64,000 nucleotides of DNA from the NCBI RefSeq assembly GCF_001187435.1, contig NZ_LFXA01000008.1:62001-126000 (forward strand), in the 5' to 3' direction. Shown piece by piece: positions 17,803 to 26,284 of the stretch (its first letter is position 1; each line of letters opens with the position of its first letter). Origin of the DNA: Streptomyces caatingaensis (lineage in GTDB: Bacteria > Actinomycetota > Actinomycetes > Streptomycetales > Streptomycetaceae). The notes under the pieces were generated by a model. It saw only the letters and a program-made list of their open reading frames with translations. It made no database searches and was not told the origin of the DNA. The position numbers were made by a program, and so were the translations under genes.

Positions 17803-19114
17803 CAGCGCCTCCCCCTGTTGGCGACGATTGTGGGGTATGCGCAAGCTCGGCCTCAATGGCGCGTGTTGGGCGCATCACCGCACCTCCTCCCTCCCCGCCC
17901 CGCCCTTTTCCCTCCTCCCGGCCCCGGCCCCCGCCCCCGGCCCGGCCCCCACGCCGCGGGGGCGCGCAGGCGCGCGCACGGTAGCGAGTCGCGCCGCCGA
18001 CGCAGCGCTGCGGCCCGGGGCACCGCCCTGTCCCGGTGTGCGCGGGGGCGCGCACCGTAGCGAGGCGCTCGCCGACGCAGCGCTGCGGCCCCGGGGCACC
18101 GCCCCGTACGGGCGTGCGCGGTGCGTGCACGGTAGCGACGCGCTCCGTCGACGCAGCGCTGCGGCTCATGGCACCGCCCCGTACGGGCGTGCGCAGGGCG
18201 CGCAACCTGAAGCGGTGCGGGGCTATTGCGCGGGCTACGGCCTCGGAGACGGGCACTGGGCCGCCCCGGCCTCGCACCCGCCCGGCGCGGGCGGCCCGAA
18301 CCGGCCTGAAGCGGGCCCCGAACCGGCCTGAACGGGCGCGGGACCGGCGCCCTGTGCGGGGGCCAGGGCGGAGCCCTGCTCGGTTGCAGGCGCGGAGCAA
18401 CGTTCCGGGGAGGTGGGTGGGTGGGTGGGTGGCGCCCGGCCGGGGTGCGGGGGCGGAGCCCCGGTCGGGGTGCGGCGGGGGGGCGGAGCCCGCGCGCGGC
18501 GCTGTGGGCGGCGGGCCCTTGCCAGGGGCGCAGCCCCGGTCGGGGGTGCAGGGGGCGGAGCCCCCGCCCGGGGCTGCGGGCGGCGCGCGGCGGCGCGGCA
18601 CCGCGAGGCAGGGCCGCCAAGGGGCGCAGCCCCCGCCCGGCGCTCCGGACCGCCGGAGGGCAGCGTGGCGCCGCGCGGCGGCGTTGCCAGGGCGCAGCCC
18701 GGTTAGGGGGCACCGGGGGCGCAGCCCCGGTCGGGGGTGCAGGGGGCGGAGCCCGCCCGGCGCTGCGGGCGGCGCGCGGCGGGGTTGCCAAGGGGCGCAG
18801 CCCCTTCGGAAACGGTGAAAGGGCGGGGAGGGGCACGGCAAAGCCCCGGCCGACCGCCGTTGTCAGACCCCCCTGCAAGACTCACCCGCACCGGCCGGCG
18901 GAGACGGACCACGGGGGTGCCCGTCTCCGCCGCCGGGCCGGACGGCGCCGGGCCGGAGAGCGCCACGCCGGAGAGCGCCGCCCCGGCCACCGACCCACCG
19001 CACCAACCACTAGCCCAACCGGCCCACTCCCCCGCGCGCCCACCCCCACCCCACCGCACGATGACCGCAAGGACGAAGGACGCAAGTCACCACACCGCCG
19101 CCGGGGAGTGAACC
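17803..19114. repeat. gene-free GC-rich repeat region
   Basis: I see no convincing gene in this 1.3 kb between the monooxygenase and mbl. The left half carries about three direct copies of a roughly 75-base unit (CGCAGCGCTGCGG recurs at 18001, 18075 and 18152, with GGTAGCGA and GGGGCACCGCCC nearby). The right half is a mass of GGGGCGCAGCCCC/GGGGGCGGAGCCC hairpin-forming words. It ends at 18792-18828 with a GGGGCGCAGCCCC hairpin followed by AAACGGTGAAAGGGCGGGG, a composite found at two other places in the window. Open frames here are compositional accidents. Confidence 0.8.
18792..18828 (+). repeat. composite hairpin element, copy A
   Basis: GGGGCGCAGCCCC (18792-18804, hairpin) is followed by AAACGGTGAAAGGGCGGGG (18810-18828). 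Copies B (25749-25786, minus) and C (26634-26669, plus) share the arrangement. Confidence 0.8.
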
Positions 19115-20155
19115 GTGATGACCCTCAGCCTCGCCCAGCTGAGCCGCTGCACGATCGCCGTCGACCTCGGCGCGTCCCGCACCCGGGTCTACGCCCGGGA
19201 CACGGGCCTCATCGTGGACGAGCCGTCGATCGCCGCCGTCAACACGAGGACGGGCTCGCTCATCGCCGTGGGCGCCCTCGCGGAGGGCATGGCGGGCCGC
19301 ACGCCCGCGCACATCCGCGTCGTCAGACCCGTATCCGGCGGCACGGTCGTCGACATCGAGATGGCTCAGCGCATGCTGCGCCACCTCATCAGCGACAAGA
19401 TCCGCAGGGCCTGGCGCCGCAAACCCCTCCTCCGCGCCGCCGTCTGCCTCCCGCACGACGCCGAGCCGATCGCCCAGCGGGCGGCCGTCGAGACGATGAC
19501 CGGCCTCGGCGCCCGCCGCGTCGAGCTCGTGGACACGCTCGTCGCGGCGGCCGTCGGCTGCGGCCTCCCCGTCCAGCTCCCCGAGGCGACGATGATCATC
19601 GTCTGCGGCGCGGCGTCCACACAGGTGGCCGTCCTCTCCCTCGGCGCGATCGTCGCGGCCGAGAAGGTCCAGGTCGGCGGAGACGCCATCGACTACGCGG
19701 TCGTCCAGCACCTGCGCAGCGAGCACGAGTTGATGCTGCCCACCCAGGGCCTGTACCCGCTCCACATGGCCCTGCGGGCCGACCGCCTGGCCGGCGGCGG
19801 CACGGAGACCGAGGTCCGCGGCCGCGACGTCGCGACGGGCCTGTCCCGCACGGTCCTCGTCAGCACCGCTCACGTGCGCAACGCGATCCAGACCCCGCTG
19901 ACCGCCGTCCTGGACGCGATAGGACGCGTGCTCCGGGACTGCCCGCCCGACCTCGTGGCGGACCTGGGCACCCGCGGCCTCATGCTCGCCGGCGGCAGCG
20001 CCCTGCTCCCGGGGCTGGACACGATGATCCAGGACGCCACGGGCATGACGGTGCACATCGCGGAGAACCCGGAGCACTGCTCGGTCCTGGGCCTGGGGAT
20101 GATGATGGAGGGAAAGGTGGGGCCGATGACGATCGACCCCCTGGTGATGCGCTGA
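19115..20155 (+). CDS. mbl: MreB-like actin homologue Mbl
   Basis: A 346-residue actin-fold protein of the Streptomyces Mbl type, shorter and more divergent than MreB. The phosphate-1 loop VDLGASRTRVYA (about 16-27), the connect-1 VRPVSGGTVVDIEMAQRML, phosphate-2 IIVCGAASTQVAV and the adenosine motif LMLAGGSALLPG are visible. In Streptomyces, Mbl works with MreB in spore-wall synthesis and stress tolerance rather than in hyphal tip growth. The start is GTG 19115 or ATG 19118; GGGGAG ends 6 bases before the GTG. Confidence 0.85.
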   Translation: MMTLSLAQLSRCTIAVDLGASRTRVYARDTGLIVDEPSIAAVNTRTGSLIAVGALAEGMAGRTPAHIRVVRPVSGGTVVDIEMAQRMLRHLISDKIRRAWRRKPLLRAAVCLPHDAEPIAQRAAVETMTGLGARRVELVDTLVAAAVGCGLPVQLPEATMIIVCGAASTQVAVLSLGAIVAAEKVQVGGDAIDYAVVQHLRSEHELMLPTQGLYPLHMALRADRLAGGGTETEVRGRDVATGLSRTVLVSTAHVRNAIQTPLTAVLDAIGRVLRDCPPDLVADLGTRGLMLAGGSALLPGLDTMIQDATGMTVHIAENPEHCSVLGLGMMMEGKVGPMTIDPLVMR

Positions 20156-20204
20156 ACGACGCGCTGAACAACGCGCCGAACGACGCGCCGAATGACGCTG
20201 CACG
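20150..20204. repeat. 12-base tandem repeat after mbl
   Basis: About four imperfect copies of AACGACGCGCCG (variants AACAACGCGCCG, AATGACGCTGCA) follow in a row, starting inside the mbl stop region. The unit keeps a 12-base period. It could encode NDAP-like residues if read, but it lies after the mbl stop. Confidence 0.6.
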
Positions 20205-20318
20205 ACGCACTGAGCCGGCAACGCGGCCCCAACGCGACCACACCCCCCTTGGGAACTTCTTTAACTCCGGAGCAGTTCAGCCTGTGCAAGCACGTTTTCC
20301 ACAAGGAGAGACACGCAC

Positions 20319-20774
20319 ATGGCGCTCTGGGACCGGCTCAAGGAATCCGCCACCACGATGCAGGGTCAGCTGGTCGCGAAGAAGAACGAGCTCAAGAGCG
20401 GCGCGTTCCGCGACGCGAGCATGGCGATGTGCGCCCTCGTCGCCGCCGCCGACGGCTCGGTCGACGCCTCCGAACGGCAGCGCGTCGCCTCGCTGATCGC
20501 CACCAACGAGGTCCTGCAGAACTTCCCGGCGGACGATCTGCACGCCCGCTTCACCGACTACTGCCAGAAGCTCGCCGTCGACTTCGACTTCGGCAAGGTG
20601 AGCCTGATGCAGACCATCGGCAAGGTCGCCAAGAAGCCAACCGAGGCCCGCGCGGTCGTCCAGATCGGCATCGTCATCGGCGGCGCCGACGGCGACTTCG
20701 ACAAGGACGAGCAGGCCGTCGTCCGCGAGGCGTGCTACGCGCTGGGCATCGCCCCGGCCGAGTTCGACCTCTGA
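20319..20774 (+). CDS. terB: TerB family tellurite-resistance/acidic protein
   Basis: A 151-residue TerB-fold protein. It shows two metal-site-like acidic loops, AAADGSVDASE (about 42-52) and GGADGDFDKDE (about 119-129), in the all-helical TerB framework. TerB belongs to the ter stress system and binds calcium or similar ions. No other ter genes adjoin it here. An AAGGAG site lies about 10 bases upstream of the ATG. Confidence 0.88.
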   Translation: MALWDRLKESATTMQGQLVAKKNELKSGAFRDASMAMCALVAAADGSVDASERQRVASLIATNEVLQNFPADDLHARFTDYCQKLAVDFDFGKVSLMQTIGKVAKKPTEARAVVQIGIVIGGADGDFDKDEQAVVREACYALGIAPAEFDL

Positions 20775-20784
20775 GCCGGGAGCC

Positions 20785-20819
20785 GGCCGGGGCCGGGCCG
20801 CGACGGCCCGTCCCCGGCC
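20785..20819. terminator. bidirectional terminator between terB and the sigma factor gene
   Basis: A strong GC hairpin (arm 20785-20800, loop CGAC, arm 20805-20819, one bulge) sits in the 50-base gap between two convergent genes. Confidence 0.5.
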
Positions 20820-20825
20820 CGGGGC

Positions 20826-21791
20826 TCACCGCCGCAGCACCGTCTCCCGCCCCATGTGCGACAGCTTCTCCGGATTGCGCACCGCGTAGAGCCCGCTGAT
20901 CAGCCCGTCGTCGAACCGCAGCGCCACGACGGTGTCGACCCCGCCGTCGCCGTCCGAGACGACCAGCGCCGGATGCCCGTTGACGTACGCGGCCCGCATC
21001 GACGCCGCGCCGACCCGCCCCAGCCCGGCGGCCAGCAGCCGCCCCACCTTCTCCGCCCCGGAGACCGGATGCAGGACGGCCTGCCGGACCCCGCCGCCGT
21101 CGCCGACGAGCACGACGTCCGGCGCGAGGATGTCGAGCAGCCCTTGCAGGTCACCGGTGGTGACGGCCCGTCGGAACGCGTCGAGCGCGTCCCGCGTCTC
21201 GGCCGGCGAGACGGCCCCGCGCGGCCGCCGCGCCGCGACGTGGGCCCGCGCCCGGTGCGCGATCTGCCGGACGGCGGCCGCGCTCTTGTCGACGGCCTCG
21301 GCGATCTCCTCGTACCCGAGGTCGAAGACCTCGCGCAGCACGAACACCGCCCGCTCGGTCGGCGCGAGCGTCTCCATCACCAGCAGCATCGCCATCGAGA
21401 CGCTGTCGGCCAGTTCGACGTCCTCGGCGACGTCCGGGGCGGTCAGGAGCGGCGCGGGCAGCCAGTTGCCCACGTAGGACTCCTTGCGGCGGCCGAGCGT
21501 CCGCAGCCGGCCCAGCGCCTGCCGGGTGGTGATCCGGACGAGGTACGCGCGCCGGTCCCGCACCGCGTCCAGGTCGACGCCGGCCCAGCGGAGCCAGGTC
21601 TCCTGGAGCACGTCCTCCGCGTCGGCGGCCGAGCCGAGCATCTCGTAGGCGACGGTGAACAGCAGGTTCCGGTGGGCGACGAACGTTTCGGTGGCGGCGT
21701 CCGTACCCGTCGTCCCGCGCCCGCCCGTCGTCCCGCGCCCGCCCGTCGTCCCGCTCTTCACCGGCTGCTCCCGCCCGTTGGTGTCGTTCAT
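20826..21791 (-). CDS. ECF41-type RNA polymerase sigma factor (SigJ-like)
   Basis: A 321-residue sigma factor with region 2 (FVAHRNLLFTVAYEMLGSAADAEDVLQETWLRW), region 4 (LAPTERAVFVLREVFDLGYEEIAEAV) and a C-terminal SnoaL-like extension that regulates activity. Two ECF41 marks are present: WLPAPL in the linker and NPEKL near the C-terminus. The neighbouring divergent gene encodes a carboxymuconolactone-decarboxylase-like protein, the usual ECF41 partner. The N-terminus holds a GTTGGR repeat encoded by 18-base DNA repeats at 21706-21755. The start MNDTNGREQP lies just downstream of an ECF41-type promoter, which suggests autoregulation. Confidence 0.92.
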   Translation of the reverse strand: MNDTNGREQPVKSGTTGGRGTTGGRGTTGTDAATETFVAHRNLLFTVAYEMLGSAADAEDVLQETWLRWAGVDLDAVRDRRAYLVRITTRQALGRLRTLGRRKESYVGNWLPAPLLTAPDVAEDVELADSVSMAMLLVMETLAPTERAVFVLREVFDLGYEEIAEAVDKSAAAVRQIAHRARAHVAARRPRGAVSPAETRDALDAFRRAVTTGDLQGLLDILAPDVVLVGDGGGVRQAVLHPVSGAEKVGRLLAAGLGRVGAASMRAAYVNGHPALVVSDGDGGVDTVVALRFDDGLISGLYAVRNPEKLSHMGRETVLRR

Positions 21792-21808
21792 CAGTGCCAC
21801 GCGCACAA

Positions 21809-21835
21809 GACGCCGCTCCCCGCCGCCCTGTGACA
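21809..21835 (-). promoter_or_regulatory. ECF41-type promoter of the sigma factor gene
   Basis: On the minus strand TGTCACA (21835-21829) is followed after exactly 16 bases by CGTC (21812-21809). This matches the reported ECF41 target pattern TGTCACA-N16-CGTC. The sigma gene starts at 21791, only 18 bases further, so the leader would be very short. Confidence 0.75.
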
Positions 21836-21869
21836 CCCGCGGCCGGTGGCGTACGTCACGCGGACGCCC

Positions 21870-21896
21870 CGTCACACGCGGCGGACGGCCGGCATC
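21870..21896 (+). promoter_or_regulatory. second ECF41-like promoter, for the CMD gene
   Basis: On the plus strand CGTCACA (21870-21876) is followed after 16 bases by CATC (21893-21896). It differs from the ECF41 consensus at one position in each box but keeps the spacing. It lies about 40 bases before the partner gene at 21937. Confidence 0.55.
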
Positions 21897-21936
21897 TCAT
21901 GTCCGACACCGCACCACCACGAGTGAGGACACCGTC

Positions 21937-22434
21937 ATGGACACCGTCATGGGAACCCGGTTCAACCTGTTCGCCAACGAGACCGCCGTCAAGTTCGCCA
22001 AGCGCTTCGCCAACGCGGGCCTGGTGATCCACCAGTCGGCGCTGCCCCGCGCCGTCCAGGAGCTGGTCGCGCTGCGCGCCAGCCAGATCAACGGCTGCGG
22101 CTGGTGCGTCGACATCCACGTCAAGGAGGCCGCGGCCGCCGGGGAGAGCGCGCTGCGGATCGGGCTCGTCGCCGCCTGGCGCGAGTCCACGGTCTTCACG
22201 GAGGCCGAGCGTGCGGCGCTGGCGCTCGCCGAGGAGGGCACCCGGCTCGCCGACGCCCACGAGGGCGTCTCCGACGCCACCTGGGCCCGGGTGCGCGAGC
22301 ACTACGACGACGACCAGGTCGCCGCCCTGGTGTCCCTCGTCGCCCTGGTCAACGCGGCCAACCGGCTCGCCGTGATCGTCCACCAGCGCGGCGGCTCGTA
22401 CGAGCCGGGCATGTTCGAGGCCGCGCTCGGCTGA
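21937..22434 (+). CDS. carboxymuconolactone decarboxylase/AhpD-like protein, ECF41 partner
   Basis: A 165-residue CMD-fold protein. It has the redox motif CGWC followed by VDIH (EL(V/A)xLRASQINGCGWC, about residues 57-67), as in AhpD-like disulphide reductases and many CMD proteins. The gene is divergent from an ECF41 sigma factor, and both carry ECF41-type promoters, so it is the expected regulon member. Its substrate is unknown; the Cys pair suggests peroxide or thiol chemistry. The ATG at 21937 has GAGG 8 bases upstream; an ATG four codons later is possible. Confidence 0.9.
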   Translation: MDTVMGTRFNLFANETAVKFAKRFANAGLVIHQSALPRAVQELVALRASQINGCGWCVDIHVKEAAAAGESALRIGLVAAWRESTVFTEAERAALALAEEGTRLADAHEGVSDATWARVREHYDDDQVAALVSLVALVNAANRLAVIVHQRGGSYEPGMFEAALG

Positions 22435-22450
22435 TCCGCGGCGGGGCAGA

Positions 22451-22486
22451 AGCGCGGGCCGCCGAGAGGAGGTGACGGCCCGCGCT
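22451..22486. terminator. terminator between CMD gene and rppA
   Basis: A perfect 11-base stem (22451-22461 with 22476-22486, AGCGCGGGCCG) and a 14-base loop lie in the 64-base gap between convergent genes. Confidence 0.6.
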
Positions 22487-22498
22487 CCCCCGGTCCGC

Positions 22499-23620
22499 TC
22501 AGGCCGGCAGTGTCACGGAAGAGTTCCGGCCGGCGGACGCCTTCTTGTGGCCGTTGCTGCTGCCGCCGCCCACCCGGCCCGACCACGTGCCCAGGGCGAT
22601 CTCCGCGGTGATACCGGGCCCGAACCCGGCGATGACGCCGCGCGCGGCGTGCTCGGCGCCCCCGTCCTGGAACAGCCTCTCCAGCGCGTCGAAGACGACC
22701 GCACTCGCGATGTTCCCCCGCTCGACCAGCGTCTGCCTGCTGTAGCGGAACATGTGCTGCTCCAGCTCCAGGTATTTGCCGAGGTCGTCGAGGATGCGCG
22801 GGCCGCCCGCGTGCACGATGTAGAAATCCAGGTCGGACACGTCCCAGTCGTGCGGCTCGGCCATGTCGCGCATGGCGGGCGCGAGCATCGCCATCGTGCC
22901 GGGGACGCGCTTGTCCAGCATGAAGTGGAAGCCCGTGTCCTTCACGCCGTACGAGATCCACGCCTCCGTGTCCGGGACGAGGTGGGAGCCGTTGGCCTCC
23001 AGCCGCACCCCCGTGCCGCCGTCGCCCCGCACCACGGCCGAGGCGATCGCGTCCCCGAACAACCCGTTGGACAGCAGGTTTCCGACCGCCAGATCCGTCG
23101 GCTGGTACAGCAGCGAGCAGAACTCGCACGCCACGATCAGCACATTGGACCCCGGGTAGGCGCTGCAGAAGTCATGGGCCCGGTTGATCGCCGCGCCCCC
23201 CGCCGCGCAGCCGAGCTGTGCGATGGGCAACTGCCGCGTCTCGTTCCTGAATCCCATGGTGTTGATCAGCCAGGCGGTCATCGACGGCATCATGAAGCCC
23301 GTGCACGAGACGTACACGATCATGTCGATGTCCTGGACGGTCAACTCCGCGTTCTCCAGGGCCCGGTCGATCACCGCCGGGACACGTGCCTTGGCCTCCG
23401 CCTCGTAGATGTTGTTCCGGGTCGTGAAACCGGGGTGCTGGAGCGTGTCCTCGATGGGCTGGACGAGATGCCGGGTCTGCACTCCCGTATTGCCGATCAG
23501 CCGGAGCGCCAGCTCCAGTTGCGGGTGGTTCGCGTGCAGGGTCCGCGCGAGCTCCAGGGTCTCCTCCCGGGTGATGACGTGCTCCGGGACGGCGATGGCC
23601 GGTCTGCACAGTGTCGCCAT
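22499..23620 (-). CDS. rppA: type III polyketide synthase, 1,3,6,8-tetrahydroxynaphthalene synthase RppA
   Basis: RppA condenses five malonyl-CoA units into 1,3,6,8-tetrahydroxynaphthalene, which oxidises to flaviolin and polymeric pigments. In 373 residues the catalytic triad falls at Cys138 (QLGCAAGG), His270 (YIVHAGG) and Asn303 (RGNIAS), the same positions as known RppA enzymes. The P450 gene ends 24 bases upstream on the same strand, so the pair is one operon in P450-rppA order. The C-terminus is Gly/Ser-rich and variable. Confidence 0.95.
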   Translation of the reverse strand: MATLCRPAIAVPEHVITREETLELARTLHANHPQLELALRLIGNTGVQTRHLVQPIEDTLQHPGFTTRNNIYEAEAKARVPAVIDRALENAELTVQDIDMIVYVSCTGFMMPSMTAWLINTMGFRNETRQLPIAQLGCAAGGAAINRAHDFCSAYPGSNVLIVACEFCSLLYQPTDLAVGNLLSNGLFGDAIASAVVRGDGGTGVRLEANGSHLVPDTEAWISYGVKDTGFHFMLDKRVPGTMAMLAPAMRDMAEPHDWDVSDLDFYIVHAGGPRILDDLGKYLELEQHMFRYSRQTLVERGNIASAVVFDALERLFQDGGAEHAARGVIAGFGPGITAEIALGTWSGRVGGGSSNGHKKASAGRNSSVTLPA

Positions 23621-23644
23621 GGTCGCGTTCCTCCTTACCGGGAC

Positions 23645-24853
23645 TTACCAGGCGACCGGGAGGGTGAGGGGATAGCGCCAGATCGACACGGTGTTCCACT
23701 GCACCTCCTCCGCCGGTACGGCCAGGCGCAGTTCGGGGAATCGCCGGATGAGCGTCCCGATCGCGGTCTGGAGCTCCATCCGGGCCAGATGGGCGCCGAG
23801 GCAGTGGTGCGAACCGTGTCCGAAGGTCATGTGCGGCGCGGGGTCGTCCCGGTCGAAGTCGAGCTCGTCCGGCCGCTCGTACGCGGAACCGTCGCGGTTG
23901 GCGCAGAGGTACGAGACGTGGACGATGTCGCCGGCGGGGATCGTCACGCCGTCGAACTCCACGTCCTCCAGGGCGACCCGGGGGATGCCGACGCCCTGCC
24001 GGAAGGGGATGAAGCGCAGCAGCTCCTCCAGCGCCTGCGGCATGATCTCCGGCCGCTCGCGGAGCTGGGCGAGGTGCTTGGGGTGGGTGAGCAGCGTATA
24101 GACGATGTTGCAGATCTCGTACGTGCTGGTGTCGTGGCCCGTGACCAGCAGGAGCATGCCCATCACGGCCAGCTCCTTCTCGTCGAGCTGCTCCTCGCCG
24201 ACGCGGGCCGTCGCCAGTGAACTCAGCAGATCCGAACCGGGGTTGCGGCGGCGCTCCGCCGTCAGCCGCGCGAAGTACGCCCGCAGGCCGGCCTTGGCCT
24301 CGGCGGCCGACTCCTTGTCGTCCGGCTTCATCGACATCATGGCCATGGCCCAGGCGCGCAGCTGCGGCCGGTCCTCGTCGGGGACCTGGAGCAGCTCGCA
24401 GATCGTCATCAACGGCAGCTTCCCGGCCAGATGGTGGGCGACGTCGGCCGGCGGGCCGTGCTCCTCCATGTCGTCCAACAGCCCGTCCACCACCTGCTGC
24501 GTCTTCGGCCGCAGGCTCTCCACCATCTTGTTGCTGAACCCCGTCGTCACCAGCCTGCGCAGCCGGCTCAGCGCCGGCGGGTCCATGAGGTTGATCGCCT
24601 CGGACTGGGCGATCGGCGCCGGAGTGATGCGCGGGAAGTCCTTCCCGATCAGCGCGGCGCGGCTGAAGCGGCGGTCCTGGGTCACCGTGCGTACGTCGTC
24701 GTAACGCGTCACCAGCCAGCAGTCGCCCTCGCCGTACGGCATGCGGATCTTGGCCACCGGGGCCTCCGCCCGCATCCGCGCCATGAACGGGTCAGGTTCC
24801 AGGGCTTCATCGTGACGGAAGGGACAGGCCCGTTCGGATTCCTCAGTGGTCAT
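23645..24853 (-). CDS. cytochrome P450, CYP158A-like (flaviolin-coupling type)
   Basis: A 402-residue soluble P450 with the heme-cysteine loop FGHGSHHCLG (Cys351), the ExxR helix (EELLRFIPFR region preceded by QALEELL) and the I-helix TGHDTS. Being immediately before rppA makes a role in oxidative coupling of flaviolin or tetrahydroxynaphthalene into pigment likely, as for CYP158A2 and P450mel. In remembered examples the P450 follows rppA; here it comes first. ATG 24853 is chosen since GGGAG lies about 9 bases upstream. Confidence 0.9.
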   Translation of the reverse strand: MTTEESERACPFRHDEALEPDPFMARMRAEAPVAKIRMPYGEGDCWLVTRYDDVRTVTQDRRFSRAALIGKDFPRITPAPIAQSEAINLMDPPALSRLRRLVTTGFSNKMVESLRPKTQQVVDGLLDDMEEHGPPADVAHHLAGKLPLMTICELLQVPDEDRPQLRAWAMAMMSMKPDDKESAAEAKAGLRAYFARLTAERRRNPGSDLLSSLATARVGEEQLDEKELAVMGMLLLVTGHDTSTYEICNIVYTLLTHPKHLAQLRERPEIMPQALEELLRFIPFRQGVGIPRVALEDVEFDGVTIPAGDIVHVSYLCANRDGSAYERPDELDFDRDDPAPHMTFGHGSHHCLGAHLARMELQTAIGTLIRRFPELRLAVPAEEVQWNTVSIWRYPLTLPVAW

Positions 24854-25288
24854 ACGAAGCACTCCCCATACCCATTGGGCACGGCCTTGGTGGCGCGCCG
24901 GTATCTACAGATCAATTCCGTAGGGGCAAGCACGCCACACCTATACCCGGATGATTCACTCGATTTGTGGACTTACCCGTGTAAATGAAACAGCATTTTT
25001 TCGAACACACCAGGTGCACTCACCCAAAAGGGTGAACCCTTGCGGGAGCACGCGGGGAGCGCGAAGTACGACTGTGCGCCCCTCATCCGACATGCACGGA
25101 CATGTCCCCTGGGTTAAGGACGCCCGAGACCCTCCCCCCGCCTCCCGCCCTCCCCAGAACGGCCGGATCCCGCCCCCGCGCCTTCGGGCTCAGCCCGGCT
25201 GTCGGCCCTGCTCGCCCTTCGTCCGTGCCGGCCGTCGGCTCTGCCAGGTCTTCTCCCGTTCTGCCGGGCCTTCAGCACTGCTGGCTCT
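24854..25288. promoter_or_regulatory. regulatory region upstream of the P450-rppA operon
   Basis: No gene is seen in this 435-base gap. The part 24890-25045 is clearly richer in A+T than its surroundings. It contains two overlapping inverted repeats: CACCC-AAAA-GGGTG (25021-25034) and AAGGGT-GA-ACCCTT (25028-25041). Their position about 170 bases before the P450 start suggests an operator for pigment control. The rest (25100-25288) is ordinary GC-rich sequence in front of the DUF1876 stop. Confidence 0.5.
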
Positions 25289-25564
25289 TCAGCTCTGCTC
25301 GATTCCCCGCACGCGCTCGTGCGTATGGGCCTCGATGTCCTTGATCGAGATGTCGAGAAGCTGGCTCGCGAGGACGTTCAGCGCCCTCGACGCGGCGAGT
25401 TCGTCCCCGATGTCGGGCACGTTCTCGTCGGCGGGGTGGCACCGCGCCGTCCCCTCGCCCACCATGGGCCCCGGCGCCCGCCCGGTCAGCCGCGCCTCCG
25501 CGGTGACGGTGTGATCGTGCTCCTCGATGACGACCTCAACGGTCCAACTCTTGCTCCCGGGCAT
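25289..25564 (-). CDS. DUF1876 (dsRBD-like fold) small protein, copy 1
   Basis: A 91-residue member of DUF1876, which is common in Streptomyces. It starts MPGSKSWTVEVVIEEHD and contains ARLTGR, MVGEGTARCHPADENVPDIGDELAASRAL, diagnostic for the family. The function is unknown. GGAGG lies 7 bases before the ATG. A paralogue lies at 28656-28928. Confidence 0.88.
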   Translation of the reverse strand: MPGSKSWTVEVVIEEHDHTVTAEARLTGRAPGPMVGEGTARCHPADENVPDIGDELAASRALNVLASQLLDISIKDIEAHTHERVRGIEQS

Positions 25565-25748
25565 AGGGCGACCTCCTCGCGAGCTGCCCCCGGGGACCAC
25601 GGTGTCATGGGGGCGGGGGGTGCGCATGTGGGGATGGGGGTGCGGGGGGGCGAGTGCGGCGGTGCGGGTGCGGGGGGGGCAGGGTGCGGGGGGGGCGGGT
25701 GCGGGTGCGGGTGCGGCGGTGGCTGGGTGGTTTGGTTTTCTCTCCCCG

Positions 25749-25786
25749 CCCCGCCCTTTCACCGTTTCTTCGGGGGCTGCGCCCCC
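25749..25786 (-). repeat. composite hairpin element, copy B
   Basis: On the minus strand a GGGGGCGCAGCCCCC hairpin (25786-25772) precedes AAACGGTGAAAGGGCGGGG (25767-25749), as in copies A and C. Confidence 0.8.
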
Positions 25787-25890
25787 GGGGCCGGCAGGCG
25801 GGGGCGCCTGCGGGCCGCGCTGCGGGAGCGTCCTGCGGGCGCCGGGGTTCGGGGGCCGGGGGCCGCAGTGGCCGGGGGCCGCAGGGCCCG

Positions 25891-26018
25891 GGGACCACAG
25901 AGCCCAGGGACCACAGAGCCCAGGGACCACAGAGCCCAGGGACCACAGAGCCCAGGGACCACAGAGCCCAGGGACCACAGAGCCCAGGGACCACAGAGCC
26001 CAGGGACCACAGAGCCCG
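25891..26018. repeat. eight perfect 16-base tandem repeats
   Basis: The unit GGGACCACAGAGCCCA starts at 25891 and recurs every 16 bases through 26003. Because 16 is not a multiple of three, all frames stay open through it and give spurious proteins. No unique spacers are present, so it is a minisatellite and not a CRISPR array. Confidence 0.95.
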
Positions 26019-26236
26019 GGGACCCGAGACCCCAAGGCGGGGCCCGAAGGCCGGGGGGCCGGGCCCAGAGGCTGAGGCCCAAGGCCCGGGCCAGGCCGGA
26101 ACCAGGGCCCGGGCCGAGGCCGAGCCCTGGGCGAGGCCAGAGGCCCGGCACTGCGCTTCGCGCGGTGGGGCGGGGGCTGCGCCCCCTGCACCCCTGCGCG
26201 GGGCTCCGCCCCTGCACCCCGCTGGGGCACCCTCAA

Positions 26237-26284
26237 TCCTCAAGCGCCGGGCGGGCTGATTCCAGCCCGTCCGGCGCTTGAGGA
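26237..26284. repeat. 22-base inverted repeat
   Basis: Arms at 26237-26258 and 26263-26284 are complementary except for one position and are separated by four bases. The arm contains the word GTCCGGCGCTTGAGGA, which recurs in the tandem repeats near 32730-32890. Transcripts would fold into a long hairpin. Confidence 0.85.

Noticed and set aside
17853..18878. Long Arg/Pro-rich frames on both strands upstream of mbl
   Set aside because: They cover degenerate GC hairpin repeats and have no start signals or recognisable domains.
25891..26018. CRISPR-like array
   Set aside because: Repeats are directly adjacent with no unique spacers and no cas genes are nearby.
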